A stretch of DNA of 64,000 bases from Roseovarius sp. SCSIO 43702 (GCF_019599045.1 NZ_CP080623.1:394501-458500); one strand, 5' to 3'; shown: positions 1-8,934, counted from the first letter of the stretch. Numbers and translations: made by a program. The notes: generated by a model not told the origin, from the sequence alone.

Positions 1-499
1 AGGCTTCGGTCCGGAAGATCTGCATCCCGCCGACCCGCAGCTCGGGCAGGAAGACCATGGCCACCACGATGATCCCGATCCCGCCCAGCCATTGCAGGAT
101 ACCGCGCCACAGAAGGATGCCCTTGGGCAGCTCGTCGAGCCCCCCGATCACCGTCGCGCCGGTGGTGGTGAGCCCCGACATCGCCTCGAACACCGCGTCG
201 GTCACGTCAAGCCCGGTCGCGCCCATGACCAGCGGCAGCGCCCCGAAGATCGGCAGCACGACCCAGACCCCGGTGGTCAGAAGGAAGGTCTGCTGGATCG
301 TCAGCCCCTCCCGCACGCCGTTGCGGCAACTCATCGCGACGAGCCCGCCGGTCAGGATCGTGAGAATGCCGCTCTCGGCGAAAACGGGCCAGTGCCCGCG
401 CCCTTCCGCGATGTCGACAAGCATCGGCAGCACCATCGTCAGGCCAAGGGCCAGCACGGTGAGGCCAATCACGTATCCCACAGGGCGCAAGTCGAACAT
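1..499 (-). CDS. trkH: Trk potassium uptake protein TrkH, N-terminal part (runs off the window)
   Basis: This minus-strand gene starts at 499 and leaves the window at position 1, so only about the first 166 residues are visible. They begin MFDLRPVGYVIGLTVLALG and show several hydrophobic helices. The first selectivity-filter-like loop of TrkH/KtrB transporters is visible (EAMSGLTTTGATV), followed by LQWLGGIGIIVVAM and RVGGMQIFRTE, which are typical of TrkH. The family forms the K+-translocating subunit in the inner membrane and works with the NAD-binding protein TrkA. An in-frame ATG at 541 would add 14 charged residues. I prefer 499 because the MFDLRPVGYV start resembles known relatives. The C-terminal half cannot be judged here. 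Confidence 0.88.
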   Translation of the reverse strand, partial: MFDLRPVGYVIGLTVLALGLTMVLPMLVDIAEGRGHWPVFAESGILTILTGGLVAMSCRNGVREGLTIQQTFLLTTGVWVVLPIFGALPLVMGATGLDVTDAVFEAMSGLTTTGATVIGGLDELPKGILLWRGILQWLGGIGIIVVAMVFLPELRVGGMQIFRTEA

Positions 500-683
500 G
501 GCGCAGCGTTGGCGTCTGGTTCGAACGGTGTCAAGGCGCATGGAGGCTGGACAGGTGGCCCCGAGTGTATAGAGATTGACGCAGGGGAGGGCGCAGGAGC
601 ATGACAGGTTTTTCTCCGATGCCACGGCAGGTCCGCGCCGCGCTTTCATGCGACCGGGCCGACGGGTCCGGGCAGCCGGGCGG

Positions 684-2234
684 ATGACCGGCGGCGTCGC
701 CAGGCACGCGCGTCGTGGGCGCGACGCCCGCAAGACCCTTCGCCAGACGCGCGACATTGCCATGCTGCCCGCGTTGCGCCGCAACCTGCCCCTCACCGAG
801 CCGATGGATGCGGAGCAGATCGCGCGCATCGACGCGGCCTCCATGCATATCCTCGAGAACGTGGGCGTCGTCTTCCGCGACGACATCGCGCTTGAGGATT
901 GGCGCAGGGCGGGGGCGAAAGTGGTGGGCGAAATGGTCTATCCCGACCGCGGCCTCGTGCGCGACCTGATCTCGACGATCCCGGAAACCTTCACCTACCA
1001 CGCCCGAAACCCCGAGAATAACCTGCCTTTCGGCAAGGATAGAGCCGTTTTCGTGCCGATGACCGGCGCCCCCTACCTGCGCGACCTCGACGATGTGCGC
1101 CGCAACCCGACGCTTGAGGACTTGGCGAGTTTCCACAAGCTGTCACAGATGCTGCCCGCGATGCACTCGTCCGCGCATCACATCGTGGAGCCCTACGATC
1201 ACCCGATCAGCCAGCGGCACCTGCGCATCACCTATTCCTCCATGAAACATTCCGACAAGATGTTCATGGGCATGACGACAAGCCCGAAGAATGCCGAGGA
1301 CGTGCTCGACATGTGCGCGATCCTCTTCGGCGAGGAGTTTCTCGAGACGCACGCGGTCGTGACGGGCAATTGCAACGGCAACTCGCCCCTTGTGTGGGAC
1401 GAAACGATGTTGGGGGCCATGCGCGCCTTCAATCGCCGGAACCAGCCGGTGCTCTGCTCGCCTTTCGTGCTGGGCGGGGCCAACACACCCGCGTCCGTCG
1501 CCCCCGCCGTGGCGCAGCTCAACGCCGAGGCGCTCAGCGCGCTGGCCTACACGCAGATCATCCGCAAAGGGTGCCCGGCGATCTACGGCCACTATCTCAG
1601 CACCGTCTCGATGAGATCCGGCGCGCCCATGGCCGGCACCCCCGAGATCAGCCTCATGAACCTGATGATCGGCCAGATGGCGCGGCACTATGGCGTCCCG
1701 TGGCGGTCCTCGACGACGCTCGGCGGGGCCAAGACCTTCGACGCGCAGGCGGGCTACGAAAGTGCCGTCACCCTCATGGCGCTCCAGATGGCGGGCGCCA
1801 ACTACATGTGGCACGCCGCCGGCTGGAACGAGGCGGGGATGCATTGCTCCATGGCGAAATTCGTCGTCGATGCCGAGCAATGCGCCATGGCCTACCGCAT
1901 GGCCGAGGGCATCCGTTGGGACGATTTCGACGAGGCGCTGGCGGCGGTGGCAGAGATAGGGCCCGGGGGGCATTACCTTGGCCACCCGCACACGCTCGAG
2001 AATTTCCAGCGCGCCTTCTTCATGCCCGAACTCTTCGACAACAACCCGATCGAGCAATGGCAGGCCGAGGGCGCCGCCGATGCGACCGCACGCGCCCTTG
2101 CCCATGCGCGCACGCTTCTGGCCGAGTATCAGGAACCGGCCCTCGACCAGGCGGTGAACGAGGCGCTTCTCGACTATATCGCACGGCGCGAGCGCGAGAT
2201 CCCGGCCGCCGATGCCCTCAACCAGGAGTATTGA
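684..2234 (+). CDS. Trimethylamine methyltransferase (MttB) family protein, non-pyrrolysine type
   Basis: A 516-aa protein of the MttB/COG5598 family, which moves a methyl group from a methylated amine to a corrinoid protein. The frame is uninterrupted, with no in-frame amber codon, so it belongs to the non-pyrrolysine branch typified by glycine betaine methyltransferase MtgB. Recognisable blocks are SMHILENVGVVF near the N-terminus and the central GNCNGNSPLVWDETM and SPFVLGGANTPAS. The frame stays open upstream to a TTG at 576. I chose ATG 684 because the basic RRGRDARK stretch after it matches the usual N-terminus, but the ribosome-binding site is not clear. The gene lies 5 bp upstream of a flavin/Fe-S oxidoreductase and a P450, and no corrinoid-protein gene is adjacent. 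The substrate is unknown; a quaternary amine or betaine is an inference. Confidence 0.85.
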   Translation: MTGGVARHARRGRDARKTLRQTRDIAMLPALRRNLPLTEPMDAEQIARIDAASMHILENVGVVFRDDIALEDWRRAGAKVVGEMVYPDRGLVRDLISTIPETFTYHARNPENNLPFGKDRAVFVPMTGAPYLRDLDDVRRNPTLEDLASFHKLSQMLPAMHSSAHHIVEPYDHPISQRHLRITYSSMKHSDKMFMGMTTSPKNAEDVLDMCAILFGEEFLETHAVVTGNCNGNSPLVWDETMLGAMRAFNRRNQPVLCSPFVLGGANTPASVAPAVAQLNAEALSALAYTQIIRKGCPAIYGHYLSTVSMRSGAPMAGTPEISLMNLMIGQMARHYGVPWRSSTTLGGAKTFDAQAGYESAVTLMALQMAGANYMWHAAGWNEAGMHCSMAKFVVDAEQCAMAYRMAEGIRWDDFDEALAAVAEIGPGGHYLGHPHTLENFQRAFFMPELFDNNPIEQWQAEGAADATARALAHARTLLAEYQEPALDQAVNEALLDYIARREREIPAADALNQEY

Positions 2235-2239
2235 CCGAC

Positions 2240-4267
2240 ATGGCCGATCCGCTCCTCCAGGAATTCCAGCTTGGCCACCTCACGCTGCGCAACCGCATCG
2301 TCAGCACCGCGCACGCGCCCTCCTATGTCGAGGGCGGGCACCCGCGCGAGCGATACAGGCTCTATCACGAGGAAAAGGCCAAGGGCGGCATCGGCCTCAC
2401 CCTGATGGGCGGGTCCACCAACGTCTCGCCGGACAGTCCGTCGGTCTTCGGACAGGCCTACGCCGGTGATGACACGATCATCCCCTGGCTGTCGGAGCTT
2501 GCGCAGGGGGTGCAGCGCCACGGCTCGGGCGCGATCCTCCAGATCACCCATCTCGGCCGCCGCACCGTCTGGGACGATGGTGACTGGCTGCCGGTCATGG
2601 GGCCGTCGCGCACCCGCGAGCGTGCGCATCGCGCTGTACCCAAGGTGATGGAGCCCGAGGATATCGCCCGCGTGGTCGACGACTACATCGCCGCCGCGGC
2701 CCGCGTGCAGGCGTCCGGCTTCGACGGGGTCGAGCTTCTGGTGCATTCGCATCTACTGGGGCAGTTTCTCTCACCGCTCATCAACCTGCGCGATGACGAC
2801 TACGGCGGCACGCTTGAAAACCGGATGCGCCTCATGCTCGAGGTTCTGGACGCGGTTCGCGGTGAAACAGGGTCGAATTTCGTCATAGGCCTGCGTGTCG
2901 CCATGGACGAGGAGACCGAGGGCGGGCTGACACCGGAAGACTGCCTTGCCGTCGCCCGCGCGATCGAGGCGACGGGGCAGGCCGACTATCTCAACGTGGT
3001 AGCCTGTGCGCCCTATGACGACCTGGGCCTCGCTCGCTGGATCCCGCCCATGGGCACCCCCTCGGCGCCGCATCTGGGGCTGGCGGCGGCGCTGCGTCGG
3101 GAGGTCCGGCTCCCGATCCTCCACGCGGGCGGCATCGCCGACACCGCCACCGCGCGCCACGCCATCGAGAGCGGCGCGGTCGACCTTGTGGGCATGACCC
3201 GCGCGCATATCGCCGACCCGCATATCGTGGCCAAGCTCATGCGCGGCGAAGAGCATCGGATCAGGCCCTGTGTCGGCATGAATTACTGTGTCGACCGGGT
3301 GAACACCGGGAAATCCACCGTCTGCGGCCAGAATGCCGCGACGGGCCGCGAGGCGGTGATGCCGCATGTGATCACAAAGGCCGGGCAGCGCCGCAAGGCG
3401 GTTGTCGTGGGCGGCGGTCCCGGCGGGATGGAAGCGGCGCGCGTGCTGGCCGAGCGGGGCCACGACGTGACGCTTTTCGAGGCCGCCGACCGGTTGGGAG
3501 GGCAGAACGTCCTCGCCGCCAGCGGCGAGCTTCGCCGGAACATCATCGGCGTGACCGACTGGCTCGCCGCCGAGCTTGAGCATCTTGGCGTCACGCAGCA
3601 TCTCAACACCTACGCGGAATGTGACGATATCGCAGTGTTAGAGCCTGATTTCGTCGTCATCGCTACCGGTGGGCTGCCTGCCGGCCTCGCCTTTCCGGGT
3701 GCCGAACTCGCCGTCTCGTCCTGGGACGCGCTGTCAGGTGCGGTGCGCCTCTCGGGGGAGGTCCTGGTCCTCGACGAGATGGGCACGCAGGCCGGCGCCG
3801 TGACAGCCGATGCGCTCCTGTCCAACGGGGCGCAGGTGACGCTCGCCTCGCCCGACCGCGCGCCACATCAGGAGGTCAGCGGCACCGCCGGCGCCATCGT
3901 CCTCCGCGGGCTCTATGCCAAGGGCATCCGCTATCGCGCCGATACGGACTGCATCAGGCTCAAGCGCGGCGACAACCGCCTTGTCGCGCGGATGCGCAAT
4001 GTCCTGACCGGCGAAACCTCGGACGAAACCTTCGACCATGTGGTGACCGAGGCGGGGACGACGCCGATGGACGAACTCTATCACGCGCTCAAGGATCAGA
4101 GCCGAAACAACGGCCAGGTAGACGTTCAGGCCCTGACCGAAGGGCGGCTTCACCTTCCCGTGGCGCGCGACGGCCGCTTCGACCTGGTGCGTATCGGCGA
4201 CGCCGTGTCCTCGCGCAACATGGCCGCCGCGCTCTATGATGCTCTCAGGATCTGTTGCCATGTCTGA
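2240..4267 (+). CDS. NADH:flavin oxidoreductase / amine demethylase-type flavin-Fe-S-FAD protein
   Basis: A 675-aa protein with the architecture of trimethylamine dehydrogenase, 2,4-dienoyl-CoA reductase and N-methylproline demethylase. Residues 1-330 form an old-yellow-enzyme TIM barrel for FMN (RDDDYGGTLENR near 185, LHAGGIADTATA near 294). A cysteine segment follows at 344-362, then a FAD/NAD-binding part starting VVVGGGPGGMEAA near 388. The cysteine segment has C344, C350 and C362, with Met347 where the second cluster cysteine of the canonical C-x2-C-x3-C-x11-C motif would sit, so the Fe-S cluster may be altered or absent. The gene starts 5 bp after mttB and its stop overlaps the P450 start. 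An in-frame TTG at 2231 is an alternative start. Oxidative demethylation of an N-methylated substrate is the likely role, inferred from family and context. Confidence 0.85.
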   Translation: MADPLLQEFQLGHLTLRNRIVSTAHAPSYVEGGHPRERYRLYHEEKAKGGIGLTLMGGSTNVSPDSPSVFGQAYAGDDTIIPWLSELAQGVQRHGSGAILQITHLGRRTVWDDGDWLPVMGPSRTRERAHRAVPKVMEPEDIARVVDDYIAAAARVQASGFDGVELLVHSHLLGQFLSPLINLRDDDYGGTLENRMRLMLEVLDAVRGETGSNFVIGLRVAMDEETEGGLTPEDCLAVARAIEATGQADYLNVVACAPYDDLGLARWIPPMGTPSAPHLGLAAALRREVRLPILHAGGIADTATARHAIESGAVDLVGMTRAHIADPHIVAKLMRGEEHRIRPCVGMNYCVDRVNTGKSTVCGQNAATGREAVMPHVITKAGQRRKAVVVGGGPGGMEAARVLAERGHDVTLFEAADRLGGQNVLAASGELRRNIIGVTDWLAAELEHLGVTQHLNTYAECDDIAVLEPDFVVIATGGLPAGLAFPGAELAVSSWDALSGAVRLSGEVLVLDEMGTQAGAVTADALLSNGAQVTLASPDRAPHQEVSGTAGAIVLRGLYAKGIRYRADTDCIRLKRGDNRLVARMRNVLTGETSDETFDHVVTEAGTTPMDELYHALKDQSRNNGQVDVQALTEGRLHLPVARDGRFDLVRIGDAVSSRNMAAALYDALRICCHV

Positions 4268-5477
4268 CACGCTTCCCTTTCTCGACCTGTCCGACCCGGC
4301 GCTTTCCACCCGAGGCCCCGAGGTCGTCGCCGCGCGCGATGCGAACTGGTGCGCGCGCACGCCCTACGGGCTCGCGGTGCTGCGCTGGCGCGAGGTGGGC
4401 CTCATCCTCCGCGACCGCAGGTTTCGGCAGGGGAGCCACGCCTGGCCCGACACGGTGGGCATCTCGGGCCCCTTTGCCGAGTTCTGGAAAGCCTCGGTCA
4501 TCGGACAGGAGGGCGAGACGCATGCCCGGATGCGCGCCCTCGCGGTGCCCGCGCTCTCGGAGGATTACGTGCTCGGTCTCGTTCCCACCTTCGACGCGAT
4601 CGCCGCAGAGCTCTGCGCCGAGTTGCGCCGGACCGACCGCTGCGAGTTCCAGTCCGCCTTCGCCACGCCCTTCGCCGGGCAGGCCATCGCCGCACTTCTC
4701 GGCCTCGACCGGGCCCGCTGGCCGGACGTCGCGCACGACGCGACCGAGCTTGGCCACGCCATGAGCATCCGCGCGCCAAGCTTCGAGGACCGCACCAATG
4801 CCGCCTGCACGCGGCTTTTCGCGCTCGCCGACACGCTGGTCGCCCGCGTCCGGCGTGGGGAGGACAGCAAGAGCTACGTCGCCCGCCTCGTCGCCCGCTT
4901 CGACGAGACGGGAGATTGCAGCCATGACGAGCTTCTCAATGTGATCGTCATCTCGATCTTCGGCGGTGTCGACACAACGCGCGCGCTCCTGGGCCTGGGG
5001 CTCTCGCTTTTCATCGAGCATCCCGAGCAATGGCAGATCATGCGCCGTGATCCCGATCTCGTTCCCGCCGCGATAGACGAGATCATCCGCGCCCGCCCGA
5101 CGACCACCTGGGCCACACGCGAAGCCACCGAAGATGTGGAATTGAGCGGTATCAGGGTCGAAAAAGGCACGATCCTGCATCTTCTCGTCCATGCCTCGGC
5201 CCGTGATCCCGCCATCTGCGACGATCCCCGGTTTGACATCACGAAACCGCGCAAGCGGCATTTCGGCTTTGGCGGCGGCGCGCATCACTGTATCGGGCAT
5301 TTCGTCGCCCGCACCGACCTGGCGGCCGCCTTCCGCGCGCTATCGGCAACCCTCGCGAAAGTGGACCATGACGGCCCGCCCGAATGGCTTCCCGACAGCG
5401 GCAATACCGGCGCGGTGTCGTTGCCCATACGCTACGAGCTGGCGGCGCAAGCGCCGGAGGGCGCACGAAAAGGTTAA
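4260..5477 (+). CDS. Cytochrome P450
   Basis: A 405-aa soluble bacterial P450. The I-helix oxygen-activation motif GGVDTT is at 235-240, the K-helix E-x-x-R (EIIR) at 274-277, and the haem loop FGFGGGAHHCIG with the thiolate ligand Cys344. There is no membrane anchor, so it should be cytoplasmic and use ferredoxin or flavin redox partners encoded elsewhere. The start MSDTLPFL at 4260 overlaps the end of the preceding oxidoreductase by 8 bp, which indicates translational coupling. The longer frame from 4236 lies inside that gene. In this cluster a hydroxylation or oxidative N/O-demethylation step on the MttB/flavoenzyme substrate is plausible but unproven. I cannot assign a CYP subfamily. Confidence 0.93.
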   Translation: MSDTLPFLDLSDPALSTRGPEVVAARDANWCARTPYGLAVLRWREVGLILRDRRFRQGSHAWPDTVGISGPFAEFWKASVIGQEGETHARMRALAVPALSEDYVLGLVPTFDAIAAELCAELRRTDRCEFQSAFATPFAGQAIAALLGLDRARWPDVAHDATELGHAMSIRAPSFEDRTNAACTRLFALADTLVARVRRGEDSKSYVARLVARFDETGDCSHDELLNVIVISIFGGVDTTRALLGLGLSLFIEHPEQWQIMRRDPDLVPAAIDEIIRARPTTTWATREATEDVELSGIRVEKGTILHLLVHASARDPAICDDPRFDITKPRKRHFGFGGGAHHCIGHFVARTDLAAAFRALSATLAKVDHDGPPEWLPDSGNTGAVSLPIRYELAAQAPEGARKG

Positions 5478-5484
5478 GCCCGGT

Positions 5485-5889
5485 TCAACCCTGCGAGCGG
5501 TAGCGAAAGACACCCGTCGCGGTGGCCACCAGCGTGCCCAACTCGTCGCGCACCGCCCCTTCGGCGAAATAGGTGCGCCGCCCGCCCCCGGTCCGCCACC
5601 CCTCGGCCAGAAGCCGGCGGCCCTGCGCCTGCCCGACATAGTTGACCGTCATCGACAGGGTCAGCGCCATCTGCCGCTGGTCCGCGTCGCCCGTGTAGCA
5701 GCCCGCGAACCCCATCGCGCTGTCGAGAAGCGTGGCGTGGACACCGCCATGCGGGAGACCCTGCCGGTTCTGCATGAAATCCGCGATGGGCACCTCGATC
5801 AGCGCGTAATCCGCGCGCCATTCCTTCAACTCGAAACCCAGGTGGGACTGGAACGGGTAGTTGTTCTCGATGAAACGCGGGTCGGGCAT
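5485..5889 (-). CDS. PaaI-family hotdog-fold thioesterase
   Basis: A 134-aa protein of the hotdog superfamily, PaaI/YbgC-like acyl-CoA thioesterase type. The helix segment QGLPHGGVHATLLDSAMGFA contains the HGG(V)H motif and the downstream acidic residue seen in 4HBT-domain enzymes. It is followed by the beta-sheet segment ALTLSMTVNYVGQA. It faces the P450 gene tail to tail with only 7 bp between the stops, and it diverges from rpe across about 125 bp. The start is ATG at 5889 (MPDPRFIENNYPFQ); the frame is open further upstream but those residues overlap rpe on the other strand. The natural acyl-CoA substrate cannot be read from the sequence. Confidence 0.85.
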   Translation of the reverse strand: MPDPRFIENNYPFQSHLGFELKEWRADYALIEVPIADFMQNRQGLPHGGVHATLLDSAMGFAGCYTGDADQRQMALTLSMTVNYVGQAQGRRLLAEGWRTGGGRRTYFAEGAVRDELGTLVATATGVFRYRSQG

Positions 5890-6015
5890 GGGCTTACCTA
5901 CGGAAAAAATCACCGCCCAAGTCGCATAGAAGGGCGCCGCGATCAATCGCCGCGCTTGACCTCGCGCCGCCCGCGCCGCATAGCGCCCCCGAGCCACACC
6001 CAAGGAGACCGCGCC

Positions 6016-6708
6016 ATGACCCTTGACCGCAGCATCAAGATCGCCCCCTCGATCCTCTCCGCCGATTTCGCCAATTTCGGAGCCGAGATCGAGGCCATCG
6101 AGGCACAGGGCGCCGACTGGGTTCACGTGGATGTCATGGACGGGCATTTCGTGCCGAACCTCACCTTCGGCCCCCCGGCGGTCAAGGCGTTCCGGCCTCA
6201 TGTCAAGACCTTCATGGACGTGCACCTGATGATCGCGCCGGTCGATCCCTATATCGAGGCTTTCGCCGAGGCGGGCGCCGACATGCTCACAACGCATATC
6301 GAGGCAGGGCCGCATATCCACCGCACGCTTCAGGCGATCCGCGCGAACGGGGTGAAGGCAGGACTTGCGCTCAACCCGGGCACGGGGCTTGGCGACGTGG
6401 CGCATCTGCTCGACATGATCGACATGGTCTGCGTCATGACCGTCAATCCGGGCTTCGGCGGGCAGAGCTTCATCGAGAGCCAGATCGACAAGGTGCGCGC
6501 CCTGCGCGCGATGATCGGGGACCGCCCCATCCATATCGAGATCGACGGCGGGGTGACGCCCGAAACAGCACCCCGCGTCGTCGAGGCGGGGGCCGATGTT
6601 CTCGTCGCCGGATCGGCCGTATTCAAGGGCGGAAGCGTCTCTGAACCGGGGGTTTACGGCCAGAACATCCGCGCCATCCGCGATGCGGCCGAGGCGGCGC
6701 GCGCATGA
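6016..6708 (+). CDS. rpe: Ribulose-phosphate 3-epimerase
   Basis: A 230-aa TIM-barrel enzyme that interconverts D-ribulose 5-phosphate and D-xylulose 5-phosphate in the pentose phosphate and Calvin pathways. Hallmarks include IAPSILSADFA at the N-terminus, HVDVMDGHFVPN with the metal-binding His and Asp, LMTV-type MTVNPGFGGQSF, the catalytic IEIDGGV, and the phosphate-binding VAGSAVFKG near the end. The start at 6016 has an AAGGAG ribosome-binding site at 6002-6007. The stop overlaps the following epimerase start by 4 bp (ATGA), so the two genes are probably translated together. No Calvin-cycle genes are visible, so it is most likely the housekeeping copy. Confidence 0.96.
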   Translation: MTLDRSIKIAPSILSADFANFGAEIEAIEAQGADWVHVDVMDGHFVPNLTFGPPAVKAFRPHVKTFMDVHLMIAPVDPYIEAFAEAGADMLTTHIEAGPHIHRTLQAIRANGVKAGLALNPGTGLGDVAHLLDMIDMVCVMTVNPGFGGQSFIESQIDKVRALRAMIGDRPIHIEIDGGVTPETAPRVVEAGADVLVAGSAVFKGGSVSEPGVYGQNIRAIRDAAEAARA

Positions 6709-7718
6709 CACGGGTGCTCGTCACCGGAACCGCCGGGTTCATCGGCTTCCATCTGGCCAAGCTTCTTCTTGACGAGGGGGTGTCTGTCCACGGCTTCGAC
6801 GCGATCACCGACTACTACGATGTCACGCTCAAGCAGCGCCGCCATCAGGTTCTTCTGCAATCGCCGAATTTCGCCGCGACCGAAGCCATGCTCGAGGATG
6901 CCGACAAGGTGATGGAGGTCTGTCGCAGCTTCAACCCGGACGTGATCGTCCATCTCGCCGCGCAGGCGGGCGTGCGCTACAGCCTCGAGAACCCGCGTGC
7001 CTATCTCGAAAGCAATGTCATCGGCACGTTCAACGTGATGGAGGCCGCGCGCGAACTCGGCGTGAAGCACCTCCTCATGGCGTCCACGTCCTCGGTCTAC
7101 GGCGCCAACGAGGAGATGCCGTTCACCGAGACCGAGAAGGCCGACACCCCGCTCACCTTCTACGCCGCGACCAAGAAGGCCAACGAGGCGATGGGCCATA
7201 CCTATGCCCATCTCTGGAACCTGCCCATCACCATGTTCCGCTTCTTCACGGTCTACGGTCCCTGGATGCGCCCCGACCTCGCGCCTTTCAAGTTCACCAA
7301 GGCCATTCTCGAAGGCCGCCCGATCGACATCTACAATCACGGCGACATGTATCGCGACTTCACCTATGTCGAGGATCTCGTGCGCGGCGTGCGGCTGCTG
7401 ATCGATGCCGTGCCCGAGCGTCCCGCCTCGCGAGACGAGATCGCCGAGGGAGACAGCCTGTCGCCCGTCGCGCCCTTCCGCGTGGTCAATATCGGCAACT
7501 CGACCAGCGTGCGGCTGATGGATCTGGTCGAGGCCATCGAGGACGAGCTTGGTACCAAGGCCGAGCGGAACTTCATGGATATGCAGAAGGGCGATGTCTA
7601 CGCCACCTGGGCCGATGCGAGCCTCTTGCAATCCCTGACCGGCTACAAGCCCCGGACTGACCTGCGCGAGGGGATCGCCCGTTTCGTGGCCTGGTATCGT
7701 GACTACTACGACGTCTGA
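6705..7718 (+). CDS. NAD-dependent sugar-nucleotide epimerase (UDP-glucuronate 4-epimerase-like)
   Basis: A 337-aa short-chain dehydrogenase/reductase of the extended type. The N-terminal Rossmann motif is GTAGFIGFHLA, a Ser-Ser-Val-Tyr segment lies near residue 127 (STSSVYG), and the catalytic Y-x3-K is in FYAATKKANE. Segments such as HLAAQAGVRYSLENP, RFFTVYGPWMRPDLA and MYRDFTYVEDLV match UDP-glucuronate 4-epimerases (the capsular CapI/LpsL group), which make UDP-galacturonate for surface polysaccharides. Galactose epimerases of the GalE group are less likely. It overlaps rpe by 4 bp. No glycosyltransferase genes are nearby, so the glycan is unknown. Confidence 0.9.
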   Translation: MTRVLVTGTAGFIGFHLAKLLLDEGVSVHGFDAITDYYDVTLKQRRHQVLLQSPNFAATEAMLEDADKVMEVCRSFNPDVIVHLAAQAGVRYSLENPRAYLESNVIGTFNVMEAARELGVKHLLMASTSSVYGANEEMPFTETEKADTPLTFYAATKKANEAMGHTYAHLWNLPITMFRFFTVYGPWMRPDLAPFKFTKAILEGRPIDIYNHGDMYRDFTYVEDLVRGVRLLIDAVPERPASRDEIAEGDSLSPVAPFRVVNIGNSTSVRLMDLVEAIEDELGTKAERNFMDMQKGDVYATWADASLLQSLTGYKPRTDLREGIARFVAWYRDYYDV

Positions 7719-7743
7719 GCGCCGGTGATTTCGCACTGGAGGC

Positions 7744-7757
7744 CGCTTCGCGAAGCG
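7744..7757. other. 14-bp perfect palindrome downstream of the epimerase
   Basis: The sequence cgcttcgcgaagcg is self-complementary over 14 bases, 26 bp after the epimerase stop. Flanking GGC and CC can lengthen the stem. There is no T-run, so it may be a weak terminator or mRNA-end hairpin, or an operator for the LysR gene that begins 38 bp downstream. Confidence 0.35.
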
Positions 7758-7795
7758 CCTAGGCTCCGGTTGCGGCGGCATCCGACGGCAGGGCC

Positions 7796-8737
7796 ATGGC
7801 ACAGGACGATCAGATCAAGATACGCCTTCTCGAAGTGTTCGACGCGGTCATGCAGACCGGCCGCGTGACCTCGGCGGCGTCCTACCTCGGCATATCCCAG
7901 CCCGCGGTTTCGGCGTCGATCCAGCGGCTCGAAGCGCAGTTGGGCTTCGTCCTTTTCGAGCGCGAGGGCAGGGTGCTGGCCCCGACCCCCGCGGCGCGGC
8001 ACCTGGCCGAGGCGGTGCGCCCCGTCTTTTCCGCCATGGCCGACCTCACCGAGGAGGTCCGGCGTTTCGCGCGCACCGGCATGGCACATCTGCGCATCGC
8101 GACGACACCATCGCTCGGCCATGGCGTCGCGCTCGACGCGCTGCGCGACCTGCGGCGAGGTGATCCCGAGATGCGCGCCGATGTCACCGTCTGCAATGAC
8201 GACCAGGTCTTGCAGGCCGTCGAACTGGGCCAGGCCGATATCGGCATCGTCTTGGGCGCGATCGAGGAGACGGACCTGCACCGCACGCTTCTGCCGCCCA
8301 CGCATCTCGTGGCGGTAATCCCCCGCGACCACGCTCTGACCAAGCACGCGACGCTCGGGCCCGCCGAGCTTGCCAAGGAGGATCTCATCGACGCGGGCCG
8401 CGTGATCTCGCCGCTGGTCGCGGGATCATTCGCGCGGCAAGGTGTCGTCTATTCCCCGCGCTTCGAGGCGCATCAGTCACAGACCGCCTGCGCGATGGTG
8501 CGGGCGGGGCTCGGGGTCACGGTGGTCGACGTGTTCGCGGCCGAGCTTTACGCCTCGAAAGAGAGCTTGATCCGTCGCTTCTATCCGCCCACGAAGCTCA
8601 CCAACACGGTGCTGCGCCCCGCCGCCATTCCCGAGAGCAAGGCGCGCGTTCTGGCCGATTACACGCGCCTTCTTCACGCCGCGACCGACCATGTGCCATT
8701 CCTCGCGCACCAGCATCGGTCGCCCATATATAACTGA
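7796..8737 (+). CDS. LysR-family transcriptional regulator
   Basis: A 313-aa LysR-type regulator. The winged helix-turn-helix lies at about residues 8-67, with VTSAASYLGISQPAVSASIQRLE as the recognition helix region and LGFVLFEREGR as the wing. A periplasmic-binding-protein-like effector domain of about 200 residues follows, starting at LRIATTPSLGHG. The gene is in the same orientation as the amidohydrolase/ABC operon beginning 198 bp downstream, not divergent from it. It could still control that operon, or a distant target. The region upstream of 7796 carries a palindrome but no T-N11-A box that I can defend. The start ATG 7796 puts the helix-turn-helix at the normal distance from the N-terminus. 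Confidence 0.92.
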   Translation: MAQDDQIKIRLLEVFDAVMQTGRVTSAASYLGISQPAVSASIQRLEAQLGFVLFEREGRVLAPTPAARHLAEAVRPVFSAMADLTEEVRRFARTGMAHLRIATTPSLGHGVALDALRDLRRGDPEMRADVTVCNDDQVLQAVELGQADIGIVLGAIEETDLHRTLLPPTHLVAVIPRDHALTKHATLGPAELAKEDLIDAGRVISPLVAGSFARQGVVYSPRFEAHQSQTACAMVRAGLGVTVVDVFAAELYASKESLIRRFYPPTKLTNTVLRPAAIPESKARVLADYTRLLHAATDHVPFLAHQHRSPIYN

Positions 8738-8865
8738 ATTCTATCTTATGATCACGATTCAAATGTATTGGCTGCGAACGTGAATTTTCACCTCATCCAA
8801 CGAAATCAGGCATCTGCCGACATTCTCCGCCGATTTGTCGGACACTTTCCGGCCTTCGCATTCAA

Positions 8866-8896
8866 TTGACGCGACTCGGGTCTCTGGCCCTAAACT
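8866..8896 (+). promoter_or_regulatory. Possible promoter of the amidohydrolase/ABC operon
   Basis: TTGACG (8866-8871) and TAAACT (8891-8896) resemble -35 and -10 boxes with a 19-bp spacer, about 40 bp upstream of the first gene of the operon. The long spacer makes this a weak call. The rest of 8738-8865 is AT-richer than its surroundings and has no gene. Confidence 0.3.
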
Positions 8897-8934
8897 GAAG
8901 TGAATGCTTCGATCACGACGGGGGAGATGGGCGC

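Noticed and set aside
531..1136. Minus-strand 201-codon frame opposite the MttB-family gene
   Set aside because: It has the Arg/His/Gly-rich composition of a GC-rich antisense shadow and overlaps a clear family member.
684..2234. Pyrrolysine-containing MttB
   Set aside because: The frame has no internal TAG and is complete, so the pyrrolysine type does not apply.
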